From the NCBI RefSeq assembly GCF_900105345.1, contig NZ_FNSN01000003.1, positions 310,001-374,000 of the forward strand: a stretch of DNA of 64,000 nt. Reading direction: 5' to 3'. Position numbers and translations under genes: made by a program. Below the pieces are notes generated by a model, which ran no database searches, had not been told where the DNA came from, and saw nothing but the letters and a program-made list of their open reading frames with translations. Of the stretch, positions 51,783 through 61,389 are shown piece after piece. Every line of letters begins with the position of its first letter. Positions within the stretch are counted from its first letter, which is position 1. The stretch is from Arthrobacter woluwensis. GTDB lineage: Bacteria; Actinomycetota; Actinomycetes; Actinomycetales; Micrococcaceae.

Positions 51783-53242
51783 ATCAGTCCATCCGCAACG
51801 CCTGGATCGCCACCGTGGCGCTCTTCGCCCTGCTCTTCGGCGCCATCAGCTACATCCAGGTCGTCGGCGCCCAGGACCTGAGCACCAACGCCTTGAACGA
51901 CCGCGCTCTCCAGCGGAACCTCTGCAGCGACCGCGGGACGATCCTGGCCGGTGGTCAGCCCATCGCGGAATCGGTGCCCGGCACCGAGTCCTGTAAGTCG
52001 AAGCGGAGCTACCCGGGCGGCGCCCTCTACGCGGGCATCACCGGATACTTCTCGACCAATGGCAGCGCCGGATCCACCGGCCTGGAGCGCGAACTCAACG
52101 GCGCCCTGACGGGTGACTCGGACCAGCAGTTCCTGGAGCGGGTGCGCCAGCTGTTCCTCGGCAAGCAGCCTCAGGGCGCCAACGTCGAGACCACCATCGA
52201 CCCCAAGATCCAGAAGCTCGCCTACGATCTCCTCCCGGATGACATCGAAGGCTACGCCGTCGTCCAGAACCCCAAGACCGGCGCGATCCTGGCCATGGTC
52301 TCCAAGCCGTCCTACGACCCCAACACGGTGGCGACCCTGGACAGCGACGCCGCGCTGGCCGCCAAGGCCAAGCTGGACGCGACCAAGGGCATCAACCTCT
52401 ACCAGAACGTCTCCGGTCCCACGGGCGCGCTCATGGCTCCCGGGTCCGTCTTCAAGCTGATCGACACGGCGGCCGCGCTCGAATCCGGCAAGTACACCAA
52501 GGATTCGGTCCTCCCGAACCCCGCGGAACTCACGTTCCCCGGCCTGCAGTACACGCTGCCGAACTACCGCGGCGGACAGTGCTACGCCAAGGACAAGGCC
52601 GGATTCGACTTCGCCCTGGCCAACTCCTGCAACACCCCGTTCGCCAGCATCGCGCTGGACCTGGGTGAGAAGAAGATCGCCGAAACGGCCAAGAACTTCG
52701 GGATCGGGCAGGACCTCGGCGACCGGCTGGACCTGCAGTACGCCCAGAGCCGTTTCCCCACGGACCTGGACAAGCCCCAGCTGGCCCAGTCGGCCATCGG
52801 CCAGTACAACGTCCAGGTGACCCCGCTGCAGATCTCCATGCTCACGAGTGCCATCGCCAACGGCGGCGTGCAGATGAAGCCGCAGCTCGTGAAGGCACTC
52901 CGCGCTCCCGATCTGCGGGTGCTCGCCGAGTACAAGCCGGAGCCGCTGCGGACCGCCACGAGTCCCGAGGTCGCCCGTCAGATCACCGACTGGATGGTGG
53001 GTGTGGTGGACAACGGTCTCGCCGCCCCGGCAGCCATCCCCGGAGTGAAGGTCGCCGCGAAGACCGGCACCGCCGAGCTCACGGCCGATGACTACAACAA
53101 CTCCTGGTTCACCGGCTTTGCCCCGGCGGACAATCCCCAGGTGGTCGTGACCCTCGCCTTCCACGGCGTGAACTCGGCCACCGGAGCGCAACTGACCAGT
53201 CCTAACGCGAAGAAACTCTTTGAGGCGGTGTTGAACAAGTGA
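51779..53242 (+). CDS. pbpA: PbpA: class B penicillin-binding protein
   Basis: A 487-residue transpeptidase with an N-terminal membrane anchor (residues 9-30), a short dimerisation domain and a transpeptidase domain with SxxK (APGSVFK, S223), SxN (ANSCNTP) and KTG (AAKTGTAEL). It crosslinks peptidoglycan with RodA. GTG 51779 overlaps rodA by four bases and its stop overlaps pknA, so the whole block is translationally coupled. Confidence 0.95.
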   Translation: MNQSIRNAWIATVALFALLFGAISYIQVVGAQDLSTNALNDRALQRNLCSDRGTILAGGQPIAESVPGTESCKSKRSYPGGALYAGITGYFSTNGSAGSTGLERELNGALTGDSDQQFLERVRQLFLGKQPQGANVETTIDPKIQKLAYDLLPDDIEGYAVVQNPKTGAILAMVSKPSYDPNTVATLDSDAALAAKAKLDATKGINLYQNVSGPTGALMAPGSVFKLIDTAAALESGKYTKDSVLPNPAELTFPGLQYTLPNYRGGQCYAKDKAGFDFALANSCNTPFASIALDLGEKKIAETAKNFGIGQDLGDRLDLQYAQSRFPTDLDKPQLAQSAIGQYNVQVTPLQISMLTSAIANGGVQMKPQLVKALRAPDLRVLAEYKPEPLRTATSPEVARQITDWMVGVVDNGLAAPAAIPGVKVAAKTGTAELTADDYNNSWFTGFAPADNPQVVVTLAFHGVNSATGAQLTSPNAKKLFEAVLNK

Positions 53243-54954
53243 GGCCAACGTCTGGAATCACTCTCGGCGGGAGGTACCGCCTGACCACGCGCATTGCCAT
53301 CGGTGGCATGGGCGAGGTCTGGAGTGCGCAGGACCAGGTCCTGGGTCGCACGGTCGCCATCAAGATCCTCAAGGAGGAGTACACGGGCGATCCCGGCTTC
53401 CTCGAGCGCTTCCGCAACGAGGCCCGCCACACGGCACTGCTGAACCACGAGGGCATCGCGAACGTCTTCGACTACGGCGAAGAGGGCGGCTCCGCCTATC
53501 TCGTCATGGAACTGGTGCCGGGCGAGCCGCTGTCGACCATCATCGAGCGTGAGCACGTCCTCAGCCCCGACCTGACGCTGAACATCATCGCCCAGACGGC
53601 GCGGGCCCTCGCCGTCGCGCATGAGAAGGGCCTGGTGCACCGTGACGTGAAGCCGGGCAATCTGCTCATCACGCCGGACCGGCACGTCAAGATCACGGAC
53701 TTCGGCATCGCCCGCCTCGCCGACCAGGTGCCGCTGACCCAGACCGGACAGGTCATGGGCACCGCTCAGTACCTGGCGCCGGAGCAGGCCACCGGCCAGA
53801 CGGCCACGGGCTCCAGCGACATCTACTCGCTCGGCATCATCGGGTACGAGTGCCTCACGGGGCACCGTCCGTTCTCCGGCGAGTCGCAGATCGCGATCGC
53901 CCTCGCCCAGGTCAACGACGCCCCGCCGCCGCTGCCCGACTCGCTGGCCAAGCCGATCCGCGCCCTGCTGATGTCGATGCTGGCCAAGGATCCGGCCAAC
54001 CGTCCGGCCGACGCCCTCAAACTCGCCGAGGCCGCCGAGGCCATCCGCCGCGGAGACATCGACGCGGCCCACCGTGCGGTCCCTGGCATGCTCCTCTTCG
54101 AGTCGACCACGGGCCCCATCACCGCTCCCGTCGACGTCCAGCAGACGGCCGCCACCACGGTCGTCCCCCCGGTCGGCGCGACGACGGCGACCTCCGCCCT
54201 GCCGGTCGTGCCGCCGGAGCAACTGACGGCTGAGCGGAACTGGCTGACGGAGGACGAAGAGGACTACGAGGAGCCCACTCCGGAGCGCGAGGAGAAGAAG
54301 CGCAGCGCCTGGGTCTGGCCGCTGATCATCCTCGCCGTCTTGGCCGCCCTGATCTTCCTGGGCGTGTGGCTGAGCTCGGCGGGCTTCTTCAGCCCCAAGT
54401 CGGACACATCCAGCGCCCCGGTCGCCACCACGCCCAAGACGGTGGTCACCACACCCAGCCAGACGCCGTCGGAGACGCCCAGCAGCCCCACGCCGAGCGA
54501 GACGCCGTCGACGCCGGACACCGTCAACATCATCCCGGACGCGTACAACGGCCGGGACATCAACACGGTCCGCAACGAGCTCATCGCCCTCGGCCTCCGG
54601 GTGGACGCCAAGGGCGTGGTGGGCAAGGAGGCCTCGGGAACCGTCACGGACGTCAACCCGTCCGGCCCGGTCGCCAAGGGCTCCACGATCACGGTCACGT
54701 ACTCCACCGGCCCGGAGATGGTCGCGGTCCCGAATCTGAACGGTTCGGTCACCGAAGCCCAGGTCCGCCAGGCGCTCACCGGCGCCGGTCTGGTCCCGCA
54801 GGCGGCCTCCGGCTCGGCCCCTTCCGGCACGGTGAGCTTCAACCCGCCGTCGGGCACCGAGGTGGCCAAGGGCAGCACGGTGACGTACACGATCACCGCC
54901 CCTGAGCCGCCGTCCACCCCGACCCCGAAGCCCACGACGTCGGCCACTCCCTGA
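53239..54954 (+). CDS. pknA: PknA-position serine/threonine kinase with PASTA repeats
   Basis: A 571-residue kinase. The catalytic domain spans about 10-270 ([38 protein letters not shown]). After a charged juxtamembrane region comes a membrane helix (about 355-375) and an extracellular Thr/Pro/Ser linker with two PASTA repeats (about 425-560). Mycobacterial PknA lacks PASTA repeats, so this organism has two sensor-bearing kinases. GTG 53239 overlaps pbpA. A 44-base gap separates it from pknB, the only real gap in the block. Confidence 0.93.
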   Translation: MRPTSGITLGGRYRLTTRIAIGGMGEVWSAQDQVLGRTVAIKILKEEYTGDPGFLERFRNEARHTALLNHEGIANVFDYGEEGGSAYLVMELVPGEPLSTIIEREHVLSPDLTLNIIAQTARALAVAHEKGLVHRDVKPGNLLITPDRHVKITDFGIARLADQVPLTQTGQVMGTAQYLAPEQATGQTATGSSDIYSLGIIGYECLTGHRPFSGESQIAIALAQVNDAPPPLPDSLAKPIRALLMSMLAKDPANRPADALKLAEAAEAIRRGDIDAAHRAVPGMLLFESTTGPITAPVDVQQTAATTVVPPVGATTATSALPVVPPEQLTAERNWLTEDEEDYEEPTPEREEKKRSAWVWPLIILAVLAALIFLGVWLSSAGFFSPKSDTSSAPVATTPKTVVTTPSQTPSETPSSPTPSETPSTPDTVNIIPDAYNGRDINTVRNELIALGLRVDAKGVVGKEASGTVTDVNPSGPVAKGSTITVTYSTGPEMVAVPNLNGSVTEAQVRQALTGAGLVPQAASGSAPSGTVSFNPPSGTEVAKGSTVTYTITAPEPPSTPTPKPTTSATP

Positions 54955-54998
54955 GTCCTGGCCCCTGAGCGGCCTCTCCCTGTAGTAAGGAGCTTCAC

Positions 54999-56954
54999 CT
55001 GTCCACCGGCACACGCGTCCTCAACGGACGCTACGAACTCGGCGATCTGATCGGTCGCGGCGGCATGGCCGACGTGTACCGAGGCACAGACCTGCGCCTG
55101 GGCCGGGATGTCGCGGTGAAAATCCTGCGTGCGGATCTGGCCCGGGACCCCCAGTTCCTGGCCCGCTTCCGGCGCGAGGCGCAATCCGTGGCCGGGCTGA
55201 ACCACGTGTCCATCGTGGCGGTCTACGACTCCGGGGAGGAGATCCAGGGCGACGGTGTGGACGGCGTGAAAGCCCCGTACATCGTCATGGAGATCGTCCA
55301 GGGTGAGACCCTCAAGGGCCTCCTCAAGGCCGGCGAGGTGTCCGTCGACCAGGCCGTCGAGTACACGCTCGGGGTGCTGGCCGCCCTCGAGTACAGCCAT
55401 AAGGCCGGGATCGTGCACCGGGACATCAAGCCCGGCAACGTCATGGTCCGCAGCGACTCCGGCAGGGTCAAGGTCATGGACTTCGGCATCGCCCGGGCCG
55501 TGACCGACTCCTCTGCCACCATGACCCAGACCCAGGCCGTGGTCGGCACCGCCCAGTACCTCTCCCCGGAGCAGGCCCTGGGCGAGACCGTGGACGCCCG
55601 CAGTGACCTCTATTCGGCCGGCTGCCTGCTCTACGAACTGCTGACCGGCAAGCCGCCGTTCCAGGGCGACAGCCCGGTGTCCGTGGCGTACCAGCACGTC
55701 CAGGGCATCGCGGTGCCGCCCAGCAAGCTCAACCCCGACGTCAGCGGGGCGCTGGATTCCGTCGTGGCCAAGGCCATGAGGAAGAGGCGCGAGGACCGGT
55801 TCCCCGACGCCGCGGCCTTCCGGCGCGCCCTGCGCGCCGCCCTCGGTGGTGTCGCCGTGCACGACGCGCCCCAGGACTCCACCGCGGCGAACCTCGTGGC
55901 GGTGCCGGCGGACGCGCTCACGGCCGCCGTCGAGCAGCAGACGACGGCGCGCCACCGGGCTGCGGGAGGCGCGGCCGGCGAATCCACCACCGCCCTGGCC
56001 CAGGTTCCGGAGCATGGCGCCGGGCATGGCGCCGAAGCCGCCGCGGACGTCACGCCTGCCCCGTACGGCACCGCCGAGGACGCCCTCACGCTGACGCAGG
56101 ACCAGCTCCGCGTGCTCCTGCCGGAGATCCGGAACCTCCCCGAGGTGCAGCAGGCCCAGCGCAAACACCGCCGTCACCGACGCGGTCTCATGGTCACCAT
56201 CTGGATCTTCGTGCTCATGGTGCTGGGCGGCGCCGGCTTCGGGATCTACAGCTGGCTCACCCGCCCGATCCCGGTGGAGATGGTCGCGGTTCCGGCCGTG
56301 GCGCAGCTGACCGAGTCGGCGGCCATGCAGAAGCTCTACGACGCCCGCCTCCAGCCGAAGGTGACGCATGTGGCGAGTGCGACCGTCCCGGAGGGCACGG
56401 CCATCGAGACGGATCCCCGGGAAGGGGAGATGATCGAGGTCAACAAGGACGTGAAGCTCGTGGTGTCCGCCGGCCCCACGGCGGTTCAGATCCCCGACAA
56501 GCTCCAGGGGCAGAGTGAGGCCGCCGTCCGGGACATCCTGCGCGCCGCGGGACTCAAGAGCACTCCCGTGACGTCCTTCGCGGACAGCGCGACCGTCCCG
56601 GCCAATCAGGTCATCGCCACCAAGCCGGCCTCGGGCCAGACGGTGCCCGTCAACGGCGCGGTGCAGATCATCGTGTCCACGGGCAAGGTCGAGGTTCCGG
56701 AGCTGCGAGGGCAGACCGTGGACCAGGCCACCACCGTCCTGGAGGGTCTCGGCCTGCAAGTGGGGGTCGAGGAGAAGGACAACGCCGTGGTCCCCGAGGG
56801 CCAAGTCACCGGTCAGAGCGTGGCGGCCAAGGACCGCATCGATCAGGGCGGCACGGTCGTCCTGACGGTCGCCCGCAAGCCCACCCCGCCGCCCACGCCG
56901 AGCAGCACCCCGTCCGCCACCCCGAGTGGGAAACCCACGGCCGACGGCGGCTGA
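54999..56954 (+). CDS. pknB: PknB serine/threonine kinase with three PASTA repeats, apparent CTG start
   Basis: A 651-residue kinase reading (L/M)STGTRVLNGRYELGDLIGRGG at its start, the usual PknB N-terminus. An in-frame TGA at 54966-54968 limits the start, and no ATG, GTG or TTG occurs in frame before ATG 55065. That ATG would delete the Gly-rich ATP loop (LIGRGGMADVY). CTG 54999 has AAGGAG (54987-54992) six bases upstream, so it is taken as the start. The kinase domain (VAVKIL, HRDIKPGN, DFGIARA, GTAQYLSPEQ) is followed by a membrane helix near 400-420 and three PASTA repeats (about 425-625), then a Pro/Ser/Thr tail. Confidence 0.92.
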   Translation: MSTGTRVLNGRYELGDLIGRGGMADVYRGTDLRLGRDVAVKILRADLARDPQFLARFRREAQSVAGLNHVSIVAVYDSGEEIQGDGVDGVKAPYIVMEIVQGETLKGLLKAGEVSVDQAVEYTLGVLAALEYSHKAGIVHRDIKPGNVMVRSDSGRVKVMDFGIARAVTDSSATMTQTQAVVGTAQYLSPEQALGETVDARSDLYSAGCLLYELLTGKPPFQGDSPVSVAYQHVQGIAVPPSKLNPDVSGALDSVVAKAMRKRREDRFPDAAAFRRALRAALGGVAVHDAPQDSTAANLVAVPADALTAAVEQQTTARHRAAGGAAGESTTALAQVPEHGAGHGAEAAADVTPAPYGTAEDALTLTQDQLRVLLPEIRNLPEVQQAQRKHRRHRRGLMVTIWIFVLMVLGGAGFGIYSWLTRPIPVEMVAVPAVAQLTESAAMQKLYDARLQPKVTHVASATVPEGTAIETDPREGEMIEVNKDVKLVVSAGPTAVQIPDKLQGQSEAAVRDILRAAGLKSTPVTSFADSATVPANQVIATKPASGQTVPVNGAVQIIVSTGKVEVPELRGQTVDQATTVLEGLGLQVGVEEKDNAVVPEGQVTGQSVAAKDRIDQGGTVVLTVARKPTPPPTPSSTPSATPSGKPTADGG

Positions 56955-57013
56955 CGCTCCCGCGGCCCGTCGACGTCGCGCTCTCGCAGCAGACGGACTC
57001 GCACCAGGCAGAG

Positions 57014-57049
57014 AAGAGCCCCCAGGACCGGACGGTCCTGGGGGCTCTT
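57014..57049. terminator. Strong bidirectional terminator between pknB and pabA
   Basis: Perfect 16-base arms (57014-57029 and 57034-57049) with a four-base loop separate the convergent pknB and pabA genes. Confidence 0.85.
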
Positions 57050-57088
57050 CCGTCGGCGGATCCGCCGGTCGCGCGGCTTCCGGTCGCG

Positions 57089-57727
57089 CTACTTCCGGAT
57101 CAGGGGCGAGAGCGTGGACGCCTTGGCGGCGGCTCCGGCGAGACCGAGCGACTCCAGCCAGTTCCCGAGCATCTGGTAACCGCCCTCGGTGAGGACCGAC
57201 TCGGGGTGGAACTGGACGCCGCAGAGGGGCGCGGTGCGGTGGCGCAGCCCCATGATGACGCCGTTGGCGGTCTGGGCCGTGACCTCGAGCTCGGCGGGGA
57301 TGGAATCGTTCTCCGCGGCGAGGGAGTGGTAGCGGGTGGCGGTGAACGGCGAGGGCACGTCGGCGAAGAGCGGATCCGTCCCGTGTTCGACCTGCGAGGT
57401 CTTCCCGTGCATGAGCTCCGGAGCGTGGGAGACGGTCCCGCCGTAGGCCTCGGCGAGGGCCTGGTGACCCAGGCAGACGCCGAGCATCGGCTTGGCGTGC
57501 TCGCCGCACCACTTGATCAGCTCGATGCACACGCCGGCCCCCGCGGGGTTGCCGGGACCCGGGGAGACCAGCACGCCGTCGCGGGTGGCGGCGAGTTCGA
57601 TGGCCTCGTCGAGCGAGACGTCGTCGTTGCGCACCACCGTCGTGTCGGCGCCGAGCTCCTGGAGATAACCCACCAGGGTGTAGACGAAGCTGTCGTAGTT
57701 GTCGATGACCAGGATTGAAGTGCTCAT
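57089..57727 (-). CDS. pabA: Aminodeoxychorismate/anthranilate synthase component II (glutamine amidotransferase)
   Basis: A 212-residue class I glutamine amidotransferase: start SILVIDNYDSFVYTLVGYLQELG, oxyanion loop SPGPGNP, nucleophile GVCLGHQ and His/Glu in GVQFHPESVLTEGG. It supplies ammonia for p-aminobenzoate or anthranilate synthesis, and often serves both. The gene at this position near pknB in actinobacteria is commonly named trpG or pabA. ATG 57727 overlaps the stop of the small membrane protein gene by four bases. Confidence 0.93.
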   Translation of the reverse strand: MSTSILVIDNYDSFVYTLVGYLQELGADTTVVRNDDVSLDEAIELAATRDGVLVSPGPGNPAGAGVCIELIKWCGEHAKPMLGVCLGHQALAEAYGGTVSHAPELMHGKTSQVEHGTDPLFADVPSPFTATRYHSLAAENDSIPAELEVTAQTANGVIMGLRHRTAPLCGVQFHPESVLTEGGYQMLGNWLESLGLAGAAAKASTLSPLIRK

Positions 57728-57894
57728 GGGCGTTGCGCGGAACCAATCGTCGAGTCGGTGAAGGAGGTGAACTGGGCCATCCAGGGGAAGAGGAACTGGA
57801 CCATGAGGAACAGCGCCACGGCCACCAGGATCAGGGTCTGGAGGATCCTGAGCCAGAGCGGCCCGGGAAGATGACGGAAGATCCATGAGTACAT
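57724..57894 (-). CDS. Small single-helix membrane protein (56 residues)
   Basis: A short frame between the sortase and pabA genes reads MYSWIFRHLPGPLWLRILQ, then a hydrophobic helix (about 20-42, LILVAVALFLMVQFLFPW) and a polar tail. It starts four bases after the sortase stop and overlaps pabA (ATGA, 57724-57727), which supports it as a real coupled gene. It may be a partner of the sortase or simply a small conserved membrane protein; no family is recognised. Confidence 0.75.
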   Translation of the reverse strand: MYSWIFRHLPGPLWLRILQTLILVAVALFLMVQFLFPWMAQFTSFTDSTIGSAQRP

Positions 57895-57898
57895 GCGT

Positions 57899-58615
57899 TC
57901 AGCCCTTTCCTGAAACCTTGGCGACGAGCGGGGCGATCTCCCGCGGTGCGCCCGCGCTCAGCGGACGCCAGCTCTCCATGACGGAATACGCGATGATGCG
58001 TTCCTCGGACCCGAAGCGCGGATTGCAGCTCGTCATGGTCATCAGGCGCTCCTTCGGCTGGGCTCCGGGGACCGTGGGCACCGGGAGGATGACGTCGACC
58101 CGGTTGGGGAGGACGATCTCGGTGTTGCGGTACACATAGGTGTAGAAGCCCTCGCGGGTCTGGACGTAGATCTTGTCCCCAGGCTGCAGCAGGTGGATGT
58201 TGTCCAGCACCGAACCGTGGGTCTGCCGGTGCCCGGCCACGGCGAAGTTGCCGAGCGCGCCCGGCATGGCGGTCTTGTCGTAGTGGCCGAGTCCCAGGGT
58301 GTCCAGGACGTCCTGGCTGGTGCCCTGGATGAGCGGGCGCGAATAGTCGCTGCCGAAGCGGGGGACGTAGACGACGCCGAGCATCTCACCGTGGGGCTGA
58401 GCCTGCGCCACGCGTGGGGCGCCGAAGTCCCGCTCGGCGCTGCCGGCGGGTGGCGCCGCAGGCGGGGTGAACTGCCGCGTGAAGCTCTGGACGGCCTGTT
58501 CCTGCTGATGGTCCGCCGTGACATTCGTCCACCAGAGGTCCCATCCGACGAACAGCAGGAGGACCAGGCCGGCGGTCATGAGGAGCTCACCCAACACCTG
58601 GATGACTTTGCGCAC
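57899..58615 (-). CDS. Class E sortase
   Basis: A 238-residue transpeptidase with an N-terminal membrane helix (about residues 8-26), a Pro/Ala stalk and the sortase barrel. The catalytic His is in FAVAGHRQTHG, the Cys in MTMTSCNPRFGSEER and the Arg follows shortly after (the TLxTC motif replaced by TMTSC). Class E sortases attach surface proteins to peptidoglycan at LAxTG-type signals in high-GC actinobacteria. GTG 58615 is preferred as GAGGAGG lies five bases upstream. It leads the three-gene sortase, small membrane protein and pabA operon. Confidence 0.93.
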   Translation of the reverse strand: MRKVIQVLGELLMTAGLVLLLFVGWDLWWTNVTADHQQEQAVQSFTRQFTPPAAPPAGSAERDFGAPRVAQAQPHGEMLGVVYVPRFGSDYSRPLIQGTSQDVLDTLGLGHYDKTAMPGALGNFAVAGHRQTHGSVLDNIHLLQPGDKIYVQTREGFYTYVYRNTEIVLPNRVDVILPVPTVPGAQPKERLMTMTSCNPRFGSEERIIAYSVMESWRPLSAGAPREIAPLVAKVSGKG

Positions 58616-58797
58616 CGGAGCCTCCTCTTCGCTGGACCAAGCGGTCCCTGATGGCACACGCTCAGATCGGCCAGGGTTCCAGCGGCTACCATGGGAGTCT
58701 GAACCGCTTGCGCCCCGGCGTCCGCGGCCGGTCGAGCGTGTCCCAGCAGGATATCAAGGCCGGCTGGTCGTCCGCTTAACACCAATGGAGGAGCCCC

Positions 58798-59049
58798 ATG
58801 CCTGAGTCCAAACAGCGACGCCGCGTGTCCCGCCCGGCCGCCGCCACCCAGGGCAAGGCGATCAAGCCGACCCCCACCTGGTACAAGGCTGTCATGTTCG
58901 GCCTCATGATCCTCGGCCTGCTGTGGATCATGACCTTCTACATCTCCAGCGGTCTCCTGCCGATCCCGGCCCTGAACGGCTGGAACATCGGCGTCGGATT
59001 CGGTCTGCTCCTGGTCGGATTCCTCATGACCACCCGCTGGCGGTCCTGA
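58798..59049 (+). CDS. crgA: CrgA cell division protein
   Basis: An 83-residue protein with a basic N-terminus (PESKQRRRVSRPAA), two membrane helices (about 30-50 and 62-79) and the family TPTWYK motif before the first. CrgA recruits and stabilises FtsI and other divisome parts in actinobacteria. ATG 58798 has GGAGG upstream. It is divergent from the sortase operon. Confidence 0.95.
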   Translation: MPESKQRRRVSRPAAATQGKAIKPTPTWYKAVMFGLMILGLLWIMTFYISSGLLPIPALNGWNIGVGFGLLLVGFLMTTRWRS

Positions 59050-59168
59050 ACCGCACCGGCCCCGCTCGCAGGACCCGTCCCGACCCGGGGAGGGTCCTGC
59101 GTCGTCTCCGGGGAAGGGGCCCGCGCCGACGACTCGTCGCCGGTCTCGTCCACAACATCACAGGCAAG

Positions 59169-59297
59169 TTATCCACAGTGGGGATATTTCTGTGGGAAAA
59201 CCTGCTGTTCGCACCGCCCGCCGCCCGATCCCCGCAATTCCGGGACCCTGACTTACACAGGTGTAAGTTACCCACAGTGGGGACAAGCTGTGGAAAA
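59169..59297. promoter_or_regulatory. DnaA-box-like sites and palindromes upstream of fadH-like gene
   Basis: TTATCCACA at 59169-59177 is a consensus DnaA box. TTACCCACA (59268-59276) and TGTGGAAAA (59289-59297) are weaker relatives. A perfect palindrome ACTTACAC-AG-GTGTAAGT spans 59251-59268. Confidence 0.5.
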
Positions 59298-59322
59298 GCA
59301 TTCCGAACCCTTGGCCAAACAA

Positions 59323-59338
59323 GTTACTGGCGAGTAAC
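59323..59338. promoter_or_regulatory. Palindromic operator at the fadH-like start
   Basis: GTTACT-GGCG-AGTAAC lies nine bases before the GTG start. It resembles TetR-type (FadR/KstR-like) sites used for fatty acid genes. Given its position, binding would block transcription or translation start of the reductase gene. Confidence 0.5.
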
Positions 59339-59346
59339 ATAGTGGC

Positions 59347-61389
59347 GTGAACCACAGCTCCCAGGCCGAGGCCTTCCCCCTGCTGTTCAGCCCGCTCACC
59401 GTCGACGGCGTCCGGCTGAAGAACCGCATCATCATGGGTTCCATGCACACGGGTCTCGAGGACCACCGCAAGGACGCGGACGCCCTCGCGGCCTTCTACG
59501 CCGAGCGCGCCCGCGGCGGCGCCGGGCTGATCGTCACCGGTGGTTACGCCCCGACCCTCAGTGGATGGCTCTCACCCTTCGGGTCCAGCCTCACCTCCCG
59601 CCGTCAGCTCGGCGCGCACCGCAAGGTCACGGAGGCCGTGCACCGCGACGGCGGCCGGATCGCCTTACAGATCCTGCATGCCGGCCGTTACGGCCACCAC
59701 CCGCTCATCGTGGCGCCCTCGCGGCTCAAGGCCCCCATCACGCCGTTCACGCCCCGGGCTCTCAGCTCCCGCGGCGTCGAGCGCCAGATCGACGGCTTCG
59801 TCCGCTGCGCGCGGCTGGCGCAGGCCGCAGGGTACGACGGCGTCGAGATCATGGGCGGCGAGGGCTACTTCATCAACCAGTTCCTCAGCTCACGCAGCAA
59901 CCAGCGCACCGATGAGTGGGGCGGGAGCCCGGCCGCCCGGCGTCGGGTGCCAGTGGAGATCGTGCGCAGGATCCGCGCCGCGGCCGGGGAAGGCTTCATG
60001 GTCCTGTTCCGGCTCTCCATGGCGGACCTGGTCCCGCAGGGTCAGACCCAGGAGGAGATCCTGGACCTGGCGCGCGAACTCGAAGCGGCCGGCGCCGGGA
60101 TGATCACCACCGACATCGGCTGGCACGAGTCCCGCGTCCCCACCATCGTCACCTCCGTGCCGCGCGCCGCGTTCACCGAATTCACCGAAGTGGTCGCCAA
60201 AGCCGTGAGCATCCCCGTGGCGGCGTCGAACCGCATCAACATGCCGGCCGTCGCGGAGGAGGTCCTGGCCGGGACCGGCATCCAGGCGGTCTCGCTGGCG
60301 CGGCCGATGCTGGCCGATCCGGAGTGGTCCCTCAAGGCCGCGAGCGGTCGCGTGGACGAGATCAACACGTGCATCGGCTGCAATCAGGCGTGCCTGGACC
60401 ACGCCTTCTCGGGCCGCAAGGTCAGCTGCCTGGTCAATCCCCGTGCGGGCCGGGAACTCACCCTCACCCTGGGCCCGACCGTGCTCCGCAAGCGCGTCGC
60501 CGTCGTCGGGGCCGGGCCGGCCGGACTCGCCACCGCGGTGACGGCCGCCGAACGTGGGCACGCCGTCACCCTCTTCGAAGCGGGAGACACGATCGGAGGA
60601 CAGTTCGGCATCGCCCAGCGCATCCCGGGCAAGGAGGAGTTCTCCGAAACCCTGCGGTACTACACGCGGCGCCTGGAGTTGCTCGGCGTCGAGGTGCGCC
60701 TCAACCAGCGGGCGACGGCCCAGGAACTGGCCGGCGCCTTCGACGAGGTGGTCGTCGCGACCGGCGTCGAGCCGCGGATGCCCGCCATTCCGGGGATCGA
60801 CCACCCCAGTGTCATGAGCTACGCCGAATTGGTCCGGGGAGCCCGCCAGGCCGGCTCCCGGGTGGCCGTGATCGGCGCGGGCGGCATCGGCGTGGACGTC
60901 TCCGAGTTCCTCACGCATCAGGAGTCGCCGAGTCTCGACCTCGACCTGTGGCGCCGCGAATGGGGCGTGAGCACCGATCCCGACGCTCCGGGCGCCCTGG
61001 AGCGTCCCGACCATCAGCCCAGCCCCCGCACCGTCTACCTGCTGCAGCGCCGAGAGGGCAAGATCGGCGCGGGACTGGGCAAGACCACGGGCTGGGTCCA
61101 CCGGGCCTCCCTGAAGGCCAAGGGCGTGGTGCAGCTGAGCGGCGTCAACTACGAGAAGATCGACGACGCCGGCCTCCACCTCAGCTTCGGCGCCGAGCGG
61201 AAGGATCCGCGCATCCTCGAAGTGGACAGCGTGGTGATCTGCGCCGGGCAGGAATCCGTGAATTCGCTCGCCGGAGAACTGGAGCGGCTCGGACAGAGCG
61301 TGCACGTGATCGGAGGAGCGGCCCTCGCCGCGGAGGTCGATGCGAAGCGTGCCATCCGCGAAGGCACGGAGCTCGCCGCGGCCTTCTGA
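59347..61389 (+). CDS. NADPH-dependent 2,4-dienoyl-CoA reductase-like (FadH/Old Yellow Enzyme family)
   Basis: A 680-residue protein. Residues 1-340 form the FMN-binding TIM barrel of Old Yellow Enzyme (LFSPLTVDGVRLKNRIIMGSMHTG; YDGVEIMGGEGYFINQFLSSRSNQRTDEWGG). A 4Fe-4S cluster motif follows (CIGCNQACLDH and CLVNP), then an FAD/NAD(P) domain (VAVVGAGPAGLATAVTAAERGHAV; VAVIGAGGIGVDVSEF). This matches FadH, which reduces 2,4-dienoyl-CoA during unsaturated fatty acid breakdown. GTG 59347 is the start. One TTA leucine codon, rare in such genomes, occurs near 59665. Confidence 0.92.
   Translation: MNHSSQAEAFPLLFSPLTVDGVRLKNRIIMGSMHTGLEDHRKDADALAAFYAERARGGAGLIVTGGYAPTLSGWLSPFGSSLTSRRQLGAHRKVTEAVHRDGGRIALQILHAGRYGHHPLIVAPSRLKAPITPFTPRALSSRGVERQIDGFVRCARLAQAAGYDGVEIMGGEGYFINQFLSSRSNQRTDEWGGSPAARRRVPVEIVRRIRAAAGEGFMVLFRLSMADLVPQGQTQEEILDLARELEAAGAGMITTDIGWHESRVPTIVTSVPRAAFTEFTEVVAKAVSIPVAASNRINMPAVAEEVLAGTGIQAVSLARPMLADPEWSLKAASGRVDEINTCIGCNQACLDHAFSGRKVSCLVNPRAGRELTLTLGPTVLRKRVAVVGAGPAGLATAVTAAERGHAVTLFEAGDTIGGQFGIAQRIPGKEEFSETLRYYTRRLELLGVEVRLNQRATAQELAGAFDEVVVATGVEPRMPAIPGIDHPSVMSYAELVRGARQAGSRVAVIGAGGIGVDVSEFLTHQESPSLDLDLWRREWGVSTDPDAPGALERPDHQPSPRTVYLLQRREGKIGAGLGKTTGWVHRASLKAKGVVQLSGVNYEKIDDAGLHLSFGAERKDPRILEVDSVVICAGQESVNSLAGELERLGQSVHVIGGAALAAEVDAKRAIREGTELAAAF

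Noticed and set aside
54264-57746. Open frame of over 1100 codons on the minus strand opposite pknA and pknB
   Set aside because: It mirrors the third-position GC of the kinase genes, crosses a strong terminator and pabA in another frame, and has no recognisable domains.
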